The notes under the pieces are model-generated. The model ran no database searches. It saw only the letters and a program-made list of their open reading frames with translations, and was not told where the DNA came from. A program made the position numbers and the translations under genes. A stretch of 64,000 nucleotides of DNA from Candidatus Poribacteria bacterium (GTDB lineage Bacteria; Poribacteria; WGA-4E; WGA-3G): NCBI GenBank assembly GCA_028824125.1, contig JAPPES010000094.1, positions 1 through 64,000 of the forward strand, in the 5' to 3' direction. Position 1 is the first letter of the stretch. Every line of letters starts with the position of its first letter. Positions 17,088-26,559 of the stretch are shown piece after piece.

Positions 17088-17913
17088 GTCAGCAAAAAGC
17101 CCATTACGGTATCCGGGGGGTAAATCAAGAGCACTGAAAAAGATTCTCCCCCTTATTCCAGCAAATATTGCGGAGTTTCGAGAACCCTTCGTCGGAGGCG
17201 GTTCTGTCTTTTTTGCAATCCGGGGCATTTTCCAGGACGCAATCAAATCGTATTGGATTAACGACCTGAATTACGATCTCTACTGTTTCTGGAAACAAGT
17301 AGGAGACAATGTTACACCACTAATTGAGGCGTTGCGAAAAATACACACAACCACGACAGACGGGCGCACCTTATTTCAGGAGTTAGCGAAATCAAAGGAT
17401 CTGCTATGTCAAGATCAGGAAATGCTTTCTGAATTTGATCGTGCCGTTCGCTTTTTCGTTCTCAACCGTATCACGTTTTCAGGGGTCGTGGATTCCGGCG
17501 GATATTCCCAAGCCGCTTATGAGAAACGTTTCACGTCCTCATCTATTGACCGCGTTGAAATAATTGCCCCTTACCTTTCCGGTGTCAAAATCACGAATGA
17601 GGACTACACCAACGCCCTTTTCCAGAGTGGCGATGATGTATTTATCTTTCTTGATCCGCCCTACTGGAAGGCAACAGAGTCGAAACTATACGGGACAAGA
17701 GGCGCGTTACATACAGCCTTTGATCACGAATTATTCGCCGAAAATATGAAAAAATGTCCACACAAATGGCTGATTACTTACGACGATTCACCTATGATAC
17801 GCGATCTCTTTGATTTCGCTGATATTCATGAATGGACACTCCAATACGGCATGAACAATTACCGAAAGGACAGCGCAGCAAAAGGAAATGAATTGTTTAT
17901 CAAAAATTACTGA
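17080..17913 (+). CDS. D12-class N6-adenine DNA methyltransferase
   Basis: A 277-residue protein of standard length for the Dam/D12 class. N-terminal SPLRYPGGKSRAL motif, S-adenosylmethionine-binding motif I EPFVGGGS (about residues 35-42), and catalytic motif IV DPPY (192-195) in LDPPYWKATESKLYG. Transfers a methyl group to adenine N6 in a specific site, protecting host DNA from the upstream endonuclease. Dam itself acts on GATC, but the target of this enzyme is not determined here. All key motifs are intact. Confidence 0.92.
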   Translation: MIKSAKSPLRYPGGKSRALKKILPLIPANIAEFREPFVGGGSVFFAIRGIFQDAIKSYWINDLNYDLYCFWKQVGDNVTPLIEALRKIHTTTTDGRTLFQELAKSKDLLCQDQEMLSEFDRAVRFFVLNRITFSGVVDSGGYSQAAYEKRFTSSSIDRVEIIAPYLSGVKITNEDYTNALFQSGDDVFIFLDPPYWKATESKLYGTRGALHTAFDHELFAENMKKCPHKWLITYDDSPMIRDLFDFADIHEWTLQYGMNNYRKDSAAKGNELFIKNY

Positions 17914-18009
17914 GATACGACTTAATGTGTGGTCTAACGGATGAAATCCCATGATAGATAAGCGGTAGATGCCAAACCATGCAACGGATTTTTATGGAGG
18001 TAATAAACT

Positions 18010-20511
18010 GTGAATGAAACAACTACACCAATTTTGTTTGAGGGGGCTAAAGATAAGCAACTGTTTGCCGAGATTATCATTGAGGTTATTAAAAGCAAAC
18101 ATCGAAGGTTTGATCGCGAACATAAGGAATCGGGGTATGAACGTGTTCCGCTGGCAAATATACACTTTGAGATAGTACATGCCCTGAACGGAGATTTCTA
18201 CGGGATAGGAGATTTTGAGAGTAATACAGGTGGACCTCGTCTACAAACGATCGCTAAAATCCAAGGAAAACCTAATGAGAATCTGCTGATAACAGCACAG
18301 CGTATGTTGGACTTATTCTGTGCTATCGGTGAGATAGAACAATATGAGGGGATATATAAGCTGAGCAAAGGCGGGGTTTTACATAAGTATTTAACCCCAA
18401 AATTAGCGAGTACCATCAGAGATCTTCCTACAGATAAAATGCCACATAATATAAAAATACACACCAATACAAATAAAGAAATTGAGTTATACAAAGCCTC
18501 CTACGCCTTAGTTATCGGAAATAGTAATTACACAGAATGGGAACCGCTTCCAGGTGCGCGCCAAGATGTGAATGAAGTTAAAGAAGTCCTAGTAAAACAC
18601 GGTTTTAACGTAAACCTGAAAATAGACCTAAATAAGACAGAATTTGAAAAAGCAGTTGCTCAATTTGTTCTAAAATCCGGGAAAGATAAAGACAATCGAC
18701 TCCTTTTTTACTATGCTGGACATGGTTACACACGAAATGTAAACGACGAAGATCTTGGCTATCTTGTCATGGTTGATGCTCCTACACCCGATACGGATGA
18801 GATTGGCTTTGAAGTTGCAAGCATAGATATGAGTTCGCTGGTAACACACGCAGAGAAAATTCAGGCACGTCACGTATTGTTTATGTTTGACAGTTGTTTC
18901 TCCGGCACGATCTTCAATGTCCGTAATGAACTTCAACTTCCCAGAGGGATTCTTGACAGTGTCAAGCATCCGGTTCGTCAGTTCATTACTGCAGGCAAGG
19001 CAGGTGAAACCGTTCCAGATCGCAGCTATTTTAAAGTGGCATTCTTGGACCTAATTCAAGGACATGTTCCTGAACCATTCCACGATGGTTACATAACAGG
19101 CGAGGAGTTGGGTTATTACCTGAAAAATAAGGTGCCTGAGTACATTGAAGGGCAGCACCCACAGTATGGTAAGATTCGGAATCCGAACTTAGATAAAGGC
19201 GATTTTGTCTTCGTTCTTCCTGTTGGAAAAGACGAAGCTGATACTGAAGATTTTGTTAAATTAGACATGCCTTTAGAAGAAGCACTAACCAAAATTACTT
19301 TCATTGTTACGTGGTTAAGCGGAGAGGGAAGTGATGAAGTAATTTTTAAAGGTGAAGGCGTAATCCGCACCTCTGATTATATAGAACTCCGCATACCGTA
19401 TGAAGATGATAGCAGCAGGTACAGTTCTTATACAATTCTACCTAAGTATGCTATTGAAGGCAATCGATATATTTTTGTGCCTTTAGCTCAAAGTGGTGGT
19501 GGTTCGGGTGTCTTTTGGGCTCTCAATATAGTTGATAAAAAAACGCTCAGAAGTGTTGATGATGTAGGATTAGGAGACCGCGCGGACGTTAAAGAGGTTA
19601 TTTTGGCTGATGCAGACAGTGACACCGTGTCCGTCACCTACGTTAAGCGGGAGGTTAGGGATCGTAAAGTTGTATATGACCCAGAAAAGGCAATAAAGAA
19701 ACACTTTAGAATGATACAAGGAACCCTTCAGGAGGTGGAAATCCCGAATAGAGTTACAAGTGCACCTTACGCAGACATGATTCTCATTCCCGCGGGCGAG
19801 TTTGAGATGGTTAGCAGCATCAGTGATTCTGGTGAAAAACTGATTTATACAGTGTATATTGACGCTTTCTATATGGACAAATACCAAGTGACGAACGCAC
19901 AATATAAGGTGTTTTTAGATGCAAATCCAGATTGGCAGAAGGGTAACATCTCTAGCAAGTACCACGACGGAAACTATCTGAAAAGTTGGAATGGAAATAA
20001 TTATCCAAGTGATAAGGACAACCATCCGGTCGTCAATGTGAGTTGGTATGGTGCAATGGCTTATGCGAAATGGGTAGGCAAGCGTCTACCTACACAAGCA
20101 GAATGGGAAAAAGCAGCGCGCGGTGGTTTGGTCGGTCAAAAGTACCCATGGGGTAATTCAATTGATTCCAGCAAGGCGAACTACGGCAGGAATGTTGGTG
20201 ATACGACTTCTGTCGGGAGTTATCCACCTAATGGGTACAATTTGTATGATATGACAGGTAATGTCTGGGAATGGTGTCTTGATGAATATGAGCGGTACCT
20301 AACTCCACCTCGCCATAATCCGATTGCTGGTGCTGGTAGTATCACGGGCACTGTAAATGAATTTTTGAACCTTGATTTATGGCGCGTGTTATGTGGTGGT
20401 TCTTGGATTAGATTTGCTCGCGATGTGGCAGTTTCTGATGGTAACCATGCTCCACCTAACTTTTCAAATGAAGACTTCGGTTTTCGCTGTGTGAGGTCTG
20501 TAGAGCATTAA
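18010..20511 (+). CDS. Cytosolic caspase-like protease fused to an FGE/C-type-lectin-like domain
   Basis: An 833-residue protein starting at GTG 18010 with TGGAGGT 8 nt upstream. Residues 1-155 form an unrecognised, partly winged-helix-like domain and no signal peptide is present, unlike the paralogues at 34223 and 36936. The caspase (C14) domain spans about 160-400 with catalytic His238 (YYAGHG) and Cys296 (DSCFSG). An unassigned beta-rich linker covers about 405-585. The FGE-sulfatase domain runs from MILIPAGEFEM to GFRCVRS at the end. It starts 97 bp after the methylase stop, so co-transcription with the restriction-modification genes is possible. Proteolytic activity is inferred from the intact dyad; substrates are unknown. 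Confidence 0.88.
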   Translation: MNETTTPILFEGAKDKQLFAEIIIEVIKSKHRRFDREHKESGYERVPLANIHFEIVHALNGDFYGIGDFESNTGGPRLQTIAKIQGKPNENLLITAQRMLDLFCAIGEIEQYEGIYKLSKGGVLHKYLTPKLASTIRDLPTDKMPHNIKIHTNTNKEIELYKASYALVIGNSNYTEWEPLPGARQDVNEVKEVLVKHGFNVNLKIDLNKTEFEKAVAQFVLKSGKDKDNRLLFYYAGHGYTRNVNDEDLGYLVMVDAPTPDTDEIGFEVASIDMSSLVTHAEKIQARHVLFMFDSCFSGTIFNVRNELQLPRGILDSVKHPVRQFITAGKAGETVPDRSYFKVAFLDLIQGHVPEPFHDGYITGEELGYYLKNKVPEYIEGQHPQYGKIRNPNLDKGDFVFVLPVGKDEADTEDFVKLDMPLEEALTKITFIVTWLSGEGSDEVIFKGEGVIRTSDYIELRIPYEDDSSRYSSYTILPKYAIEGNRYIFVPLAQSGGGSGVFWALNIVDKKTLRSVDDVGLGDRADVKEVILADADSDTVSVTYVKREVRDRKVVYDPEKAIKKHFRMIQGTLQEVEIPNRVTSAPYADMILIPAGEFEMVSSISDSGEKLIYTVYIDAFYMDKYQVTNAQYKVFLDANPDWQKGNISSKYHDGNYLKSWNGNNYPSDKDNHPVVNVSWYGAMAYAKWVGKRLPTQAEWEKAARGGLVGQKYPWGNSIDSSKANYGRNVGDTTSVGSYPPNGYNLYDMTGNVWEWCLDEYERYLTPPRHNPIAGAGSITGTVNEFLNLDLWRVLCGGSWIRFARDVAVSDGNHAPPNFSNEDFGFRCVRSVEH

Positions 20512-20554
20512 ATCTTTACTCTTATGTCCTTACAGAACTAAAGTTTTATGAAAA

Positions 20555-20586
20555 TGTCCTGCCCTCGGAAATTCGGACCACCCTAA
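20555..20586 (+). mobile_element. Solo left-end fragment of the IS3-family element
   Basis: TGTCCTGCCCTCGGAAATTC followed by GGACCACCCTAA matches the outer 32 bp of the IS3 left terminus (compare 32200-32231 on the minus strand). The match ends abruptly, joined to an unrelated coding fragment. Confidence 0.6.
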
Positions 20587-20587
20587 C

Positions 20588-20701
20588 GGCAGCTGGAGAT
20601 GCGAATGGTATCGCGGTTGCGATGAACTCCGTACCCACATCAAGAAGAACGCTGAACCCTACACGCTGTATCCGGTATATGATCCGTCTATTCAGTTATA
20701 A
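20588..20701 (+). pseudogene. C-terminal gene fragment of unknown family
   Basis: A start-less frame of 37 residues reads GSWRCEWYRGCDELRTHIKK then NAEPYTLYPVYDPSIQL and a stop. It abuts the solo IS3 end. The composition is protein-like but the family is not recognised. Confidence 0.4.
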
Positions 20702-20854
20702 GCAGACACATTGATTCTTCAACTTTTCAGACCGCCGAAACTCTCTCATTCAGAGTTTTCAGTACTTCTCATGGTATCGTGTCCTACGACTCACTTCAGT
20801 GGGAAGGTGGAAGTTGCAAATCCTACCCTACTGTCTGGCATAGGAGTGACCGAA

Positions 20855-21667
20855 ATGAGTTTGATGAAACCAGAAGAAAATACACACGAATCTCTTGTAC
20901 AAGATTTTAGCCTGCAGGTGTTGGGTATTTTGACAGCATCCGCTGCTGGCGATCCTACGGGTATATCTGCAGCAGTCATCCCAATAATCGTCAGAGAAGT
21001 GTTCCGCCAAGTCATCAACCCTCTGACTACCAGAGGTGAATCTAAACGGTTATATCAATGGGGGAAACAAGCGGCAGAAGGTATTGCTCAAAGATCAAAT
21101 GCCGGTGAGGAGTTTCGGAAGGATGGGTTCTTTGAGGAAACTCCTACGAATCGCTCCAACTTTGAAGAAGTTGTAGAATCAACTTTGAAAACAGTGATGG
21201 CTGCAACCGAGGAACCCAAAGTAAAATTTATGGCGAATTTAACTGAAAATGTTCATTTTGATGAAGATTTGGATATGGATACATATCGCCAGATTTTAAA
21301 GGATATTGATGAACTTACGTATCGGCAGCTCTGTATAATAAGACTTGCGACTCTATACGAAAAGAGGAAAATTATTGGTCATATCGATGATGAGAAGTGG
21401 GAAGAACAAATACCCCAAAACGAGCGGGCACGGTTTCATTCTATTAGCAGAGATTTTGAGGAAATGATGGTTGATGAGAGTTATTTGGATGGAGTAAGAG
21501 GTATGAAAACTGAAGAAGGTGAACCATGTATGTTCAGACCGAGCCTGGCGCACAGGACGTATCAAGCAAAACGATTGTATTCATTCGCAAATCTATGTGA
21601 GATTTCAATTGAAGATATTGTTGAAATGTTTTCGCTATGGAATGTAAGACCGAGAAAATCAGAATAA
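20855..21667 (+). CDS. Hypothetical helical protein
   Basis: A 270-residue protein. ATG 20855 is chosen because TAGGAG precedes it; the frame is open upstream to 20711 without support. The N-terminal third contains a moderately hydrophobic Ala/Gly/Ile-rich stretch (GILTASAAGDPTGISAAVIP). The middle (VKFMANLTENVHFDEDLDMD ... LTYRQLCIIRLATLYE) resembles a recurrent accessory family with the motif LTYRQL. Function unknown; it follows the cytosolic caspase. Confidence 0.55.
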   Translation: MSLMKPEENTHESLVQDFSLQVLGILTASAAGDPTGISAAVIPIIVREVFRQVINPLTTRGESKRLYQWGKQAAEGIAQRSNAGEEFRKDGFFEETPTNRSNFEEVVESTLKTVMAATEEPKVKFMANLTENVHFDEDLDMDTYRQILKDIDELTYRQLCIIRLATLYEKRKIIGHIDDEKWEEQIPQNERARFHSISRDFEEMMVDESYLDGVRGMKTEEGEPCMFRPSLAHRTYQAKRLYSFANLCEISIEDIVEMFSLWNVRPRKSE

Positions 21668-21885
21668 CGCGGTGTTTGAGAAATTCCTTTTTTCTTATAA
21701 AAAGGTAGTTCAATCAAAAACACACGACGAAAACTGTTCCTTGAACTCGCACGCCGCGGGTACGACCTCTCCAGCCTATGCACATAAACAGAGACCACTA
21801 ACGAAACTATCTAAACCGCAGAAATCGTATGACAACCAGAGACAACTGTAGTACCAACGTTTATTTAGACCGAAATTCAGCAAAG

Positions 21886-22666
21886 TTAAGAGAAGGTTTG
21901 TCTTTGAAATTCGAGAGGTGTCAGATACCCTAATGCCGAATGTGGGCGTTTGTGGTGATACACCTGTCTGATAAAATGACCAATTCGGATTCTCGCTTCG
22001 TGGATGTCGTGATAGTCATTGAGATGAACTTCTTCCTCCTTCAGTGCTCGGATCAACCTTTCGGCATACCCGTTCTCCCAAGGACACCCTCTGCGAGCTA
22101 TCGAAATCTCAATACCGTGGTGTTTGAGCGTCGAAATATAAGCACTTGAAAGATATTGCACACCTTGATCGGAATGGTGGATCTCTGAAGATCCGCTTTG
22201 CTGTAATGCTTCCTCCAAGGGTTTTAATGTTAGAGATTGCGTCAACTGTTGACTCAGATGCCACGCTCTTATCATACGCGTGAAGACACGTGAAGACATC
22301 CATGAGCAGCGCGACATAGATGAAGTGTCCTTTTAGACGCACATAAGTAATATCGCCGACCCAGACCTGATCGCATTGGGAGACCTCAAGCGTCTGAAGT
22401 CGGTTGACCCAAGGATGTTCCTCGTCAAGCGACTTCGTGGTTTGACAGAGACGTTTCACCGACACTGAGAGATTTTCTTCTTTCATCAACCGGGCAATCC
22501 GTCTATACCCAACGGGGTATCCCGCCTTCACCAACAAGTGCGTGATACGTCTATATCCGTACGTCGGATACGCCACCGCTAACCGCTGTATTTCATCTCG
22601 CAGGACGTCTGCAGACGGGTCGCTTTTGGGTTGATAATAGAAGGTGCTCTTGTTGAAACCCAGCAC
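21886..22666 (-). pseudogene. IS3-family OrfB transposase, frameshifted
   Basis: The N-terminal part (22666 to about 22285) reads FNKSTFYYQP ... YPTYGYRRITHLL ... DQVWVGDITYVRLKGHFIYV. The C-terminal part (about 22290-21886) reads IRAWHLSQQL ... EIHHSDQGVQYLSSAYISTL ... WENGYAERLIRALKEEEVHL ... RPHSALGYLTPLEFQ. They are joined through a direct duplication of TGAAGACA(C/T)(G/C) that adds 10 bp. Confidence 0.88.
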
Positions 22667-22939
22667 CTCGCAAATCTCTCACATGGAATACTCCTTGCGC
22701 AACGCCTCAACTATGTGTCGCCGTTGAGACGGATTCAACTCAACAATGTCGATGCTTTTTTTGAATTTCCAACGCCAGCGTTAACCGCCCTACGAGCTGT
22801 TCAAGTTGCGCAATTCGCTCCGCTGACTCACTTGACTGCTTATCTGTAGATTCAAAGAAGGTTTCGACATTTCAAGAAGTTGACATTTCCATTTCGTTTC
22901 GCCATCGGAATGCTCCTTTTCAAATAGATTGTCATTGTA

Positions 22940-23646
22940 GTAGGGTAGTCGTGTCCCCTCACGGAGACACAACCCCCTCCGAACTATGCGTGCGACTTTC
23001 ACCGCACATAGCTCTCCAGTCGAGTGTGGCGATAAACGCTTTAGGTCATAGACCACTTTTACTTTAGTTCTTATCCATAAGTCAATGACTTCTATAGTCT
23101 GCAAGCTTTCGCACGATTTCAGGTCTATAGATAAAATGTTTTCGGAAATGTTTCAAAGCACTCAACCTGATTATGCTCGCGTCTCTTGACGCTACCTAAT
23201 CTCCGCACCCCTGTGGACTACGGGAGTCCATTTAGGTTCTTTTCAACTCTCTAATAGCAGACTTCACAGATGGATTTAGGATTATCCTTTACCCTGATGC
23301 ATTGGGCATCCCAATGCTGTATTCTCTCAACCTAATTCAGATACCTATTGTGCAGAGGTATCTTTAGAATACCATAGTTTTTCAAGGCGTTATCTATGTC
23401 TATAATAACGAGGAAACCTACGAATATTCAACTTTCGCTTATCCATGTCATATCCATGTCAATCTATTATCGGACGTGCCAATTTTGGACACTCTTATGA
23501 GTTTCGCCTCTGTCCGCAGACATGCGCCATTTCCTCCTGCTTGCCACGTTTCTGTTTCCAGAAACGCAGTTGGAGTAAGATATGCGGTGTTAGGTTCACC
23601 GAGTAGGAATCAAACCTACATTCTACTATTGTCTGTTGAAACGCAC
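22940..23646 (-). ncRNA. ORF-less group II intron (707 nt)
   Basis: The boundaries follow from comparison with uninterrupted IS3 leaders (for example 9150-9180): exon ...CCAAGATTGTGC joins TACAATGACAATCT. The intron starts GTGCGTTTC (GUGYG consensus) at 23646 and ends CCCTAC (AY) at 22940. Domain V is at 22981-23016: a 36-nt stem with the AGC triad, a GAAA loop and a 2-nt CG bulge. Domain VI (22940-22980) is a long hairpin with a bulged A seven nt from the 3' end. No reverse transcriptase or maturase frame fits inside, so splicing or mobility would need a protein in trans. Confidence 0.85.
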
Positions 23647-23824
23647 GCACAATCTTGGTTTAGAGAGTGGTCTAAATTTCCGATGGCAGTACAATCGACA
23701 GGCAAGGTTAAGCGTAATGTTATGGAGATTTTGGACAATTCACTAAAAAATGGGCAGACGAAAACCTGTTTCTGGACATTTCCAAACTTTTTTTACCTTC
23801 GTCTTACCATAATCATCTTTCCTA

Positions 23825-25201
23825 TTAAACACCTAGTTTATACTTGCGAATATCGCCATACTTTGATGAGTAAAAAGCTTGGAAGAAGTTGAAATCAGCC
23901 GCCCTGTTTTTATCATTTATAATTTCAATAATTTTTCGTTTATCCTCTACAGATGTTTTCATTCCAAAGATAATTCCTTTTAAAGAATTGAAGTCATACG
24001 TCAATTTGCGAGATCCTTTCTCATTGAATTGGCTGAGTCCGTCTTCTAGAACGAGTCGATATTCTTGTTCATGTGCCCAGTCTTTTATTTTGGTAGTAAC
24101 ATCACGAAAGAAATTTTTCCAATAACTTTCTTTCCAATCATCTTCATCACTTTTAGATTTGATGTGCGCAGCACATTCGGAGAGAGTACCATCTTGACCG
24201 GTATACCATAGTTCCTTAAGCGTAGACATTGTGATCCTACAAATAGTCCGAAAGAAGTCAATTTCACCAGGTCTATCTGCGTAATGCACCTCGTGGAAAG
24301 GAAATGTTCTAGAGCTTTTAGTATTTTCTTCATTTAATTCTAGGCTGTTCAAATTATCATTCTCTGCAGCCTCAAAAATCAAACATACTCCTTGATGTCC
24401 ATCTGTATAATTTGCCCACACAGAGGAGTTATGATAACTCTTCGTAAAACAAGCTGTGTACCACTTGGGCCAAAGTAACTTCTCTAGTTGTTCTAAATAT
24501 ACTTTTGCAATGTTAAATTTTATCAGGATGTCGATGTTTCTTGAGTTAATACTCTGTGGTACAAGAAGGCTCAGACGTGCTATATCCCGTTCCGATAACT
24601 GGAACAGAGCATCAAATGTTCGCACATTTTCAATGGTTTCATTGTTTTTTATAAAATTACAAAGTGATTCTAATGCTATGTCAACAGGGTATTTTTCGGA
24701 GAAGGGGGTGCCTACAAATTCAGAAGTGAGTTTGTGATCAATGTGCGATTTCTGGATTTCATCTATGAGGACAAAAGTTATGAATCGGAGATAACTTGCG
24801 AGTTCTATATTTCTGATTTTACGTTTCGTGTTTGCTAGTGCAGCGATGATCTCTGGAACATTTGGCAGGTGGTAAAAGCGGTTCCAAATGTCGTCAAATA
24901 TAATCTGCTCTAGGGGGATTGTCAATTGGTCCCAACGTTCAAAAATTGGCATGCTATCCACATCTATAGTTGTGAATTTCTTTGCTGTTTGCAACAAAAA
25001 ATAACTCCGATGCATGCAAAAGACATAATGTTTAAGAAAATTCGTCCAGACAATTTCATCTCCAATCCATATAATATCACGTAAACCTTCCATAGGATCA
25101 TCCAGTTCCTCCGGGCTGGCAAAATAAATCGTCTGTGTTTGAAGTTCTTGGTGTTTTCCTAATAGAGCATCTACACTTCTAAATCTAAAGAATTCTGCCA
25201 T
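23825..25201 (-). CDS. DUF2971 family protein
   Basis: A 458-residue protein with AGAGGAG upstream of ATG 25201. DUF2971 hallmarks are FFRFRSVDALL, IYFASPEELDDPMEG near the N-terminus, ACFTKSYHNSSVWANYTDGH with GVCLIF (about residues 250-275), and WAHEQEYRLVLED near 385. The family is longer here than the usual 250-300 residues because of a helical insert between the two halves. DUF2971 proteins are common in mobile and defence-rich regions; the biochemical activity is unknown. Confidence 0.75.
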   Translation of the reverse strand: MAEFFRFRSVDALLGKHQELQTQTIYFASPEELDDPMEGLRDIIWIGDEIVWTNFLKHYVFCMHRSYFLLQTAKKFTTIDVDSMPIFERWDQLTIPLEQIIFDDIWNRFYHLPNVPEIIAALANTKRKIRNIELASYLRFITFVLIDEIQKSHIDHKLTSEFVGTPFSEKYPVDIALESLCNFIKNNETIENVRTFDALFQLSERDIARLSLLVPQSINSRNIDILIKFNIAKVYLEQLEKLLWPKWYTACFTKSYHNSSVWANYTDGHQGVCLIFEAAENDNLNSLELNEENTKSSRTFPFHEVHYADRPGEIDFFRTICRITMSTLKELWYTGQDGTLSECAAHIKSKSDEDDWKESYWKNFFRDVTTKIKDWAHEQEYRLVLEDGLSQFNEKGSRKLTYDFNSLKGIIFGMKTSVEDKRKIIEIINDKNRAADFNFFQAFYSSKYGDIRKYKLGV

Positions 25202-25436
25202 TTTAATTCAAATCTCCTCTTATCTATGACATATCCACTTAGCGTTGCAGCCACTAACCGAAAAAAAATAATGACACACAATTAATCGTATCATAACCTT
25301 CCAATGAAAGGAAGTGAAAATATCTAAACTTACCATCGCAGATTTGTGAAAACCCTTTGTACTGCCTACGGTTTTTTAGACCACTCCCTAAAGGAAGATT
25401 GTGATATAATAACAATCTTATTGAAAGGAGTATCCA

Positions 25437-25706
25437 ATGGCGAAACGAAGAAGATTCACCCCTGAGTTTAAAGCGGAACTTGTTTTTGAAGTCCTCAGTG
25501 GTGCGACTTCCCAAGCAGAAGTCTGTAGGCGACATAATCTCAACGAAAATCAACTCTCAGAGTGGAAGCGACACCTTCTTGAAAATGCGTCCTCGTTATT
25601 TGAGTCTACGGATAAGCAGTCGAGTGATGCTGAGAAGCGTATCGCCCACCTTGAGCAGCTCGTTGGACGGATGGCAGTGGCTTTAGACATCCAAAAAAAC
25701 TATTGA
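25437..25706 (+). CDS. IS3-family OrfA (helix-turn-helix)
   Basis: An 89-residue protein: MAKRRRFTPEFKAELVFEVL, CRRHNLNENQLSEWKRHLLE helix-turn-helix, then a leucine-zipper-like AEKRIAHLEQLVGRMAVALD. AAAGGAG precedes ATG. It ends just after an A7 run (25693-25699) where IS3 elements normally shift to OrfB by -1. Compared with the copy at 31865, one C before the A run is missing, so the OrfB frame is +1 rather than -1 and the usual shift hits a stop. Confidence 0.85.
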   Translation: MAKRRRFTPEFKAELVFEVLSGATSQAEVCRRHNLNENQLSEWKRHLLENASSLFESTDKQSSDAEKRIAHLEQLVGRMAVALDIQKNY

Positions 25707-25755
25707 CGGAGTTGGACTAACGTTATCTGAGAAGCGATGCTACATTACGGAAACC

Positions 25756-26559
25756 TTGCGCAAGGAGCATTCCGTGCGAGATATTTGTGAAATCCTCGGC
25801 ATCAACCGGAGCAGTTTCTATTATCAACCGAAAGCGGATCCGTCCGAAGCAGTTCTGCGCGCTGAAATAGAGAAACTTGCTGGCGCGTATCCGAGATACG
25901 GGTATAGACGTATCACACAGCTCCTCGTGCGTCAGGGATACAGCGTTGGGACCCGACGCGTCGCTCGGTTGATGAAAGACAATGATCTCTTGGTCTCCGT
26001 CAAGCGTGCGTGTCGAACAACAAGATCGCTTCAAGGGGATAAACCGTGGAGCAACCTGCTTGAAACTCTTGAGGTCTCTCATCAGGATCAGGTCTGGGTC
26101 GGTGATATTACCTATGTGCGCCTCAATGGACGCTTCATCTATCTCTGCCTGCTCATGGATGTCTTTACACGAGTGATTAGAGCGTGGCAGATCAGTCAGC
26201 ACTTGAACCAATTTCTGACGCTCAAACCGCTGAAAGAGGCGTTCTGCCACAGCGTCTGTGAGATACATCATTCCAATCAAGGCGTGCAGTATCTTTCAAA
26301 AACTTATATCGCAACACTCCAAGCACATGGCGTTGAGATTTCCGTCGCACACCGCGGACGCCCTTGGGAGAACGGATATGCTGAAAGGTTGATCCGAACT
26401 CTCAAGGAAGAAGAAGTTCATCTCAATGACTATGACACGCTTACCGAAGCAAGAGCCCGGATCGGGCATTTTATCACACAGGTGTATCACCACAAACGCC
26501 CACACTCGGCGTTAGGGTATTTGACACCTATGGAATTTCAGCTAAAAAACTTGTCTTAA
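25756..26559 (+). CDS. IS3-family OrfB transposase with altered catalytic Asp
   Basis: A 267-codon frame counted from TTG 25756; the frame is open upstream to the A7 slippage run, so it is normally made as an OrfAB fusion. The rve/DDE core is WVGDITYVRL (first Asp), WENGYAERLIRTLKEEEVHL (Glu) and RPHSALGYLTPMEF at the end. The second Asp is replaced: codon AAT (26275-26277) gives HHSNQGVQYL where the copy at 21886 has HHSDQG. Loss of this Asp should abolish strand transfer. Confidence 0.88.
   Translation: MRKEHSVRDICEILGINRSSFYYQPKADPSEAVLRAEIEKLAGAYPRYGYRRITQLLVRQGYSVGTRRVARLMKDNDLLVSVKRACRTTRSLQGDKPWSNLLETLEVSHQDQVWVGDITYVRLNGRFIYLCLLMDVFTRVIRAWQISQHLNQFLTLKPLKEAFCHSVCEIHHSNQGVQYLSKTYIATLQAHGVEISVAHRGRPWENGYAERLIRTLKEEEVHLNDYDTLTEARARIGHFITQVYHHKRPHSALGYLTPMEFQLKNLS

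Larger units (their letters stand above)
21847..23693 (-). mobile_element. Degenerate IS3-family element interrupted by a group II intron
   Basis: Minus-strand element with outer left end at 23693 (TGTACTGCCATCGG) and right end at 21847. Without the 707-nt intron it is 1140 bp. OrfA (start 22907) has an internal deletion after MAKR and shifted frames. OrfB has a stop near its start (YSM*EIC in place of HSVRDIC) and a 10-bp tandem duplication at 22281-22300 that shifts frame after DVFT. The catalytic DDE residues are still readable: GDITYVRL, HHSDQG, WENGYAE. Immobile on its own. Confidence 0.88.

Noticed and set aside
23476-23892. A plus-strand protein across the IS3 end
   Set aside because: It runs through the group II intron and IS terminus in the antisense direction; a shadow of those features.
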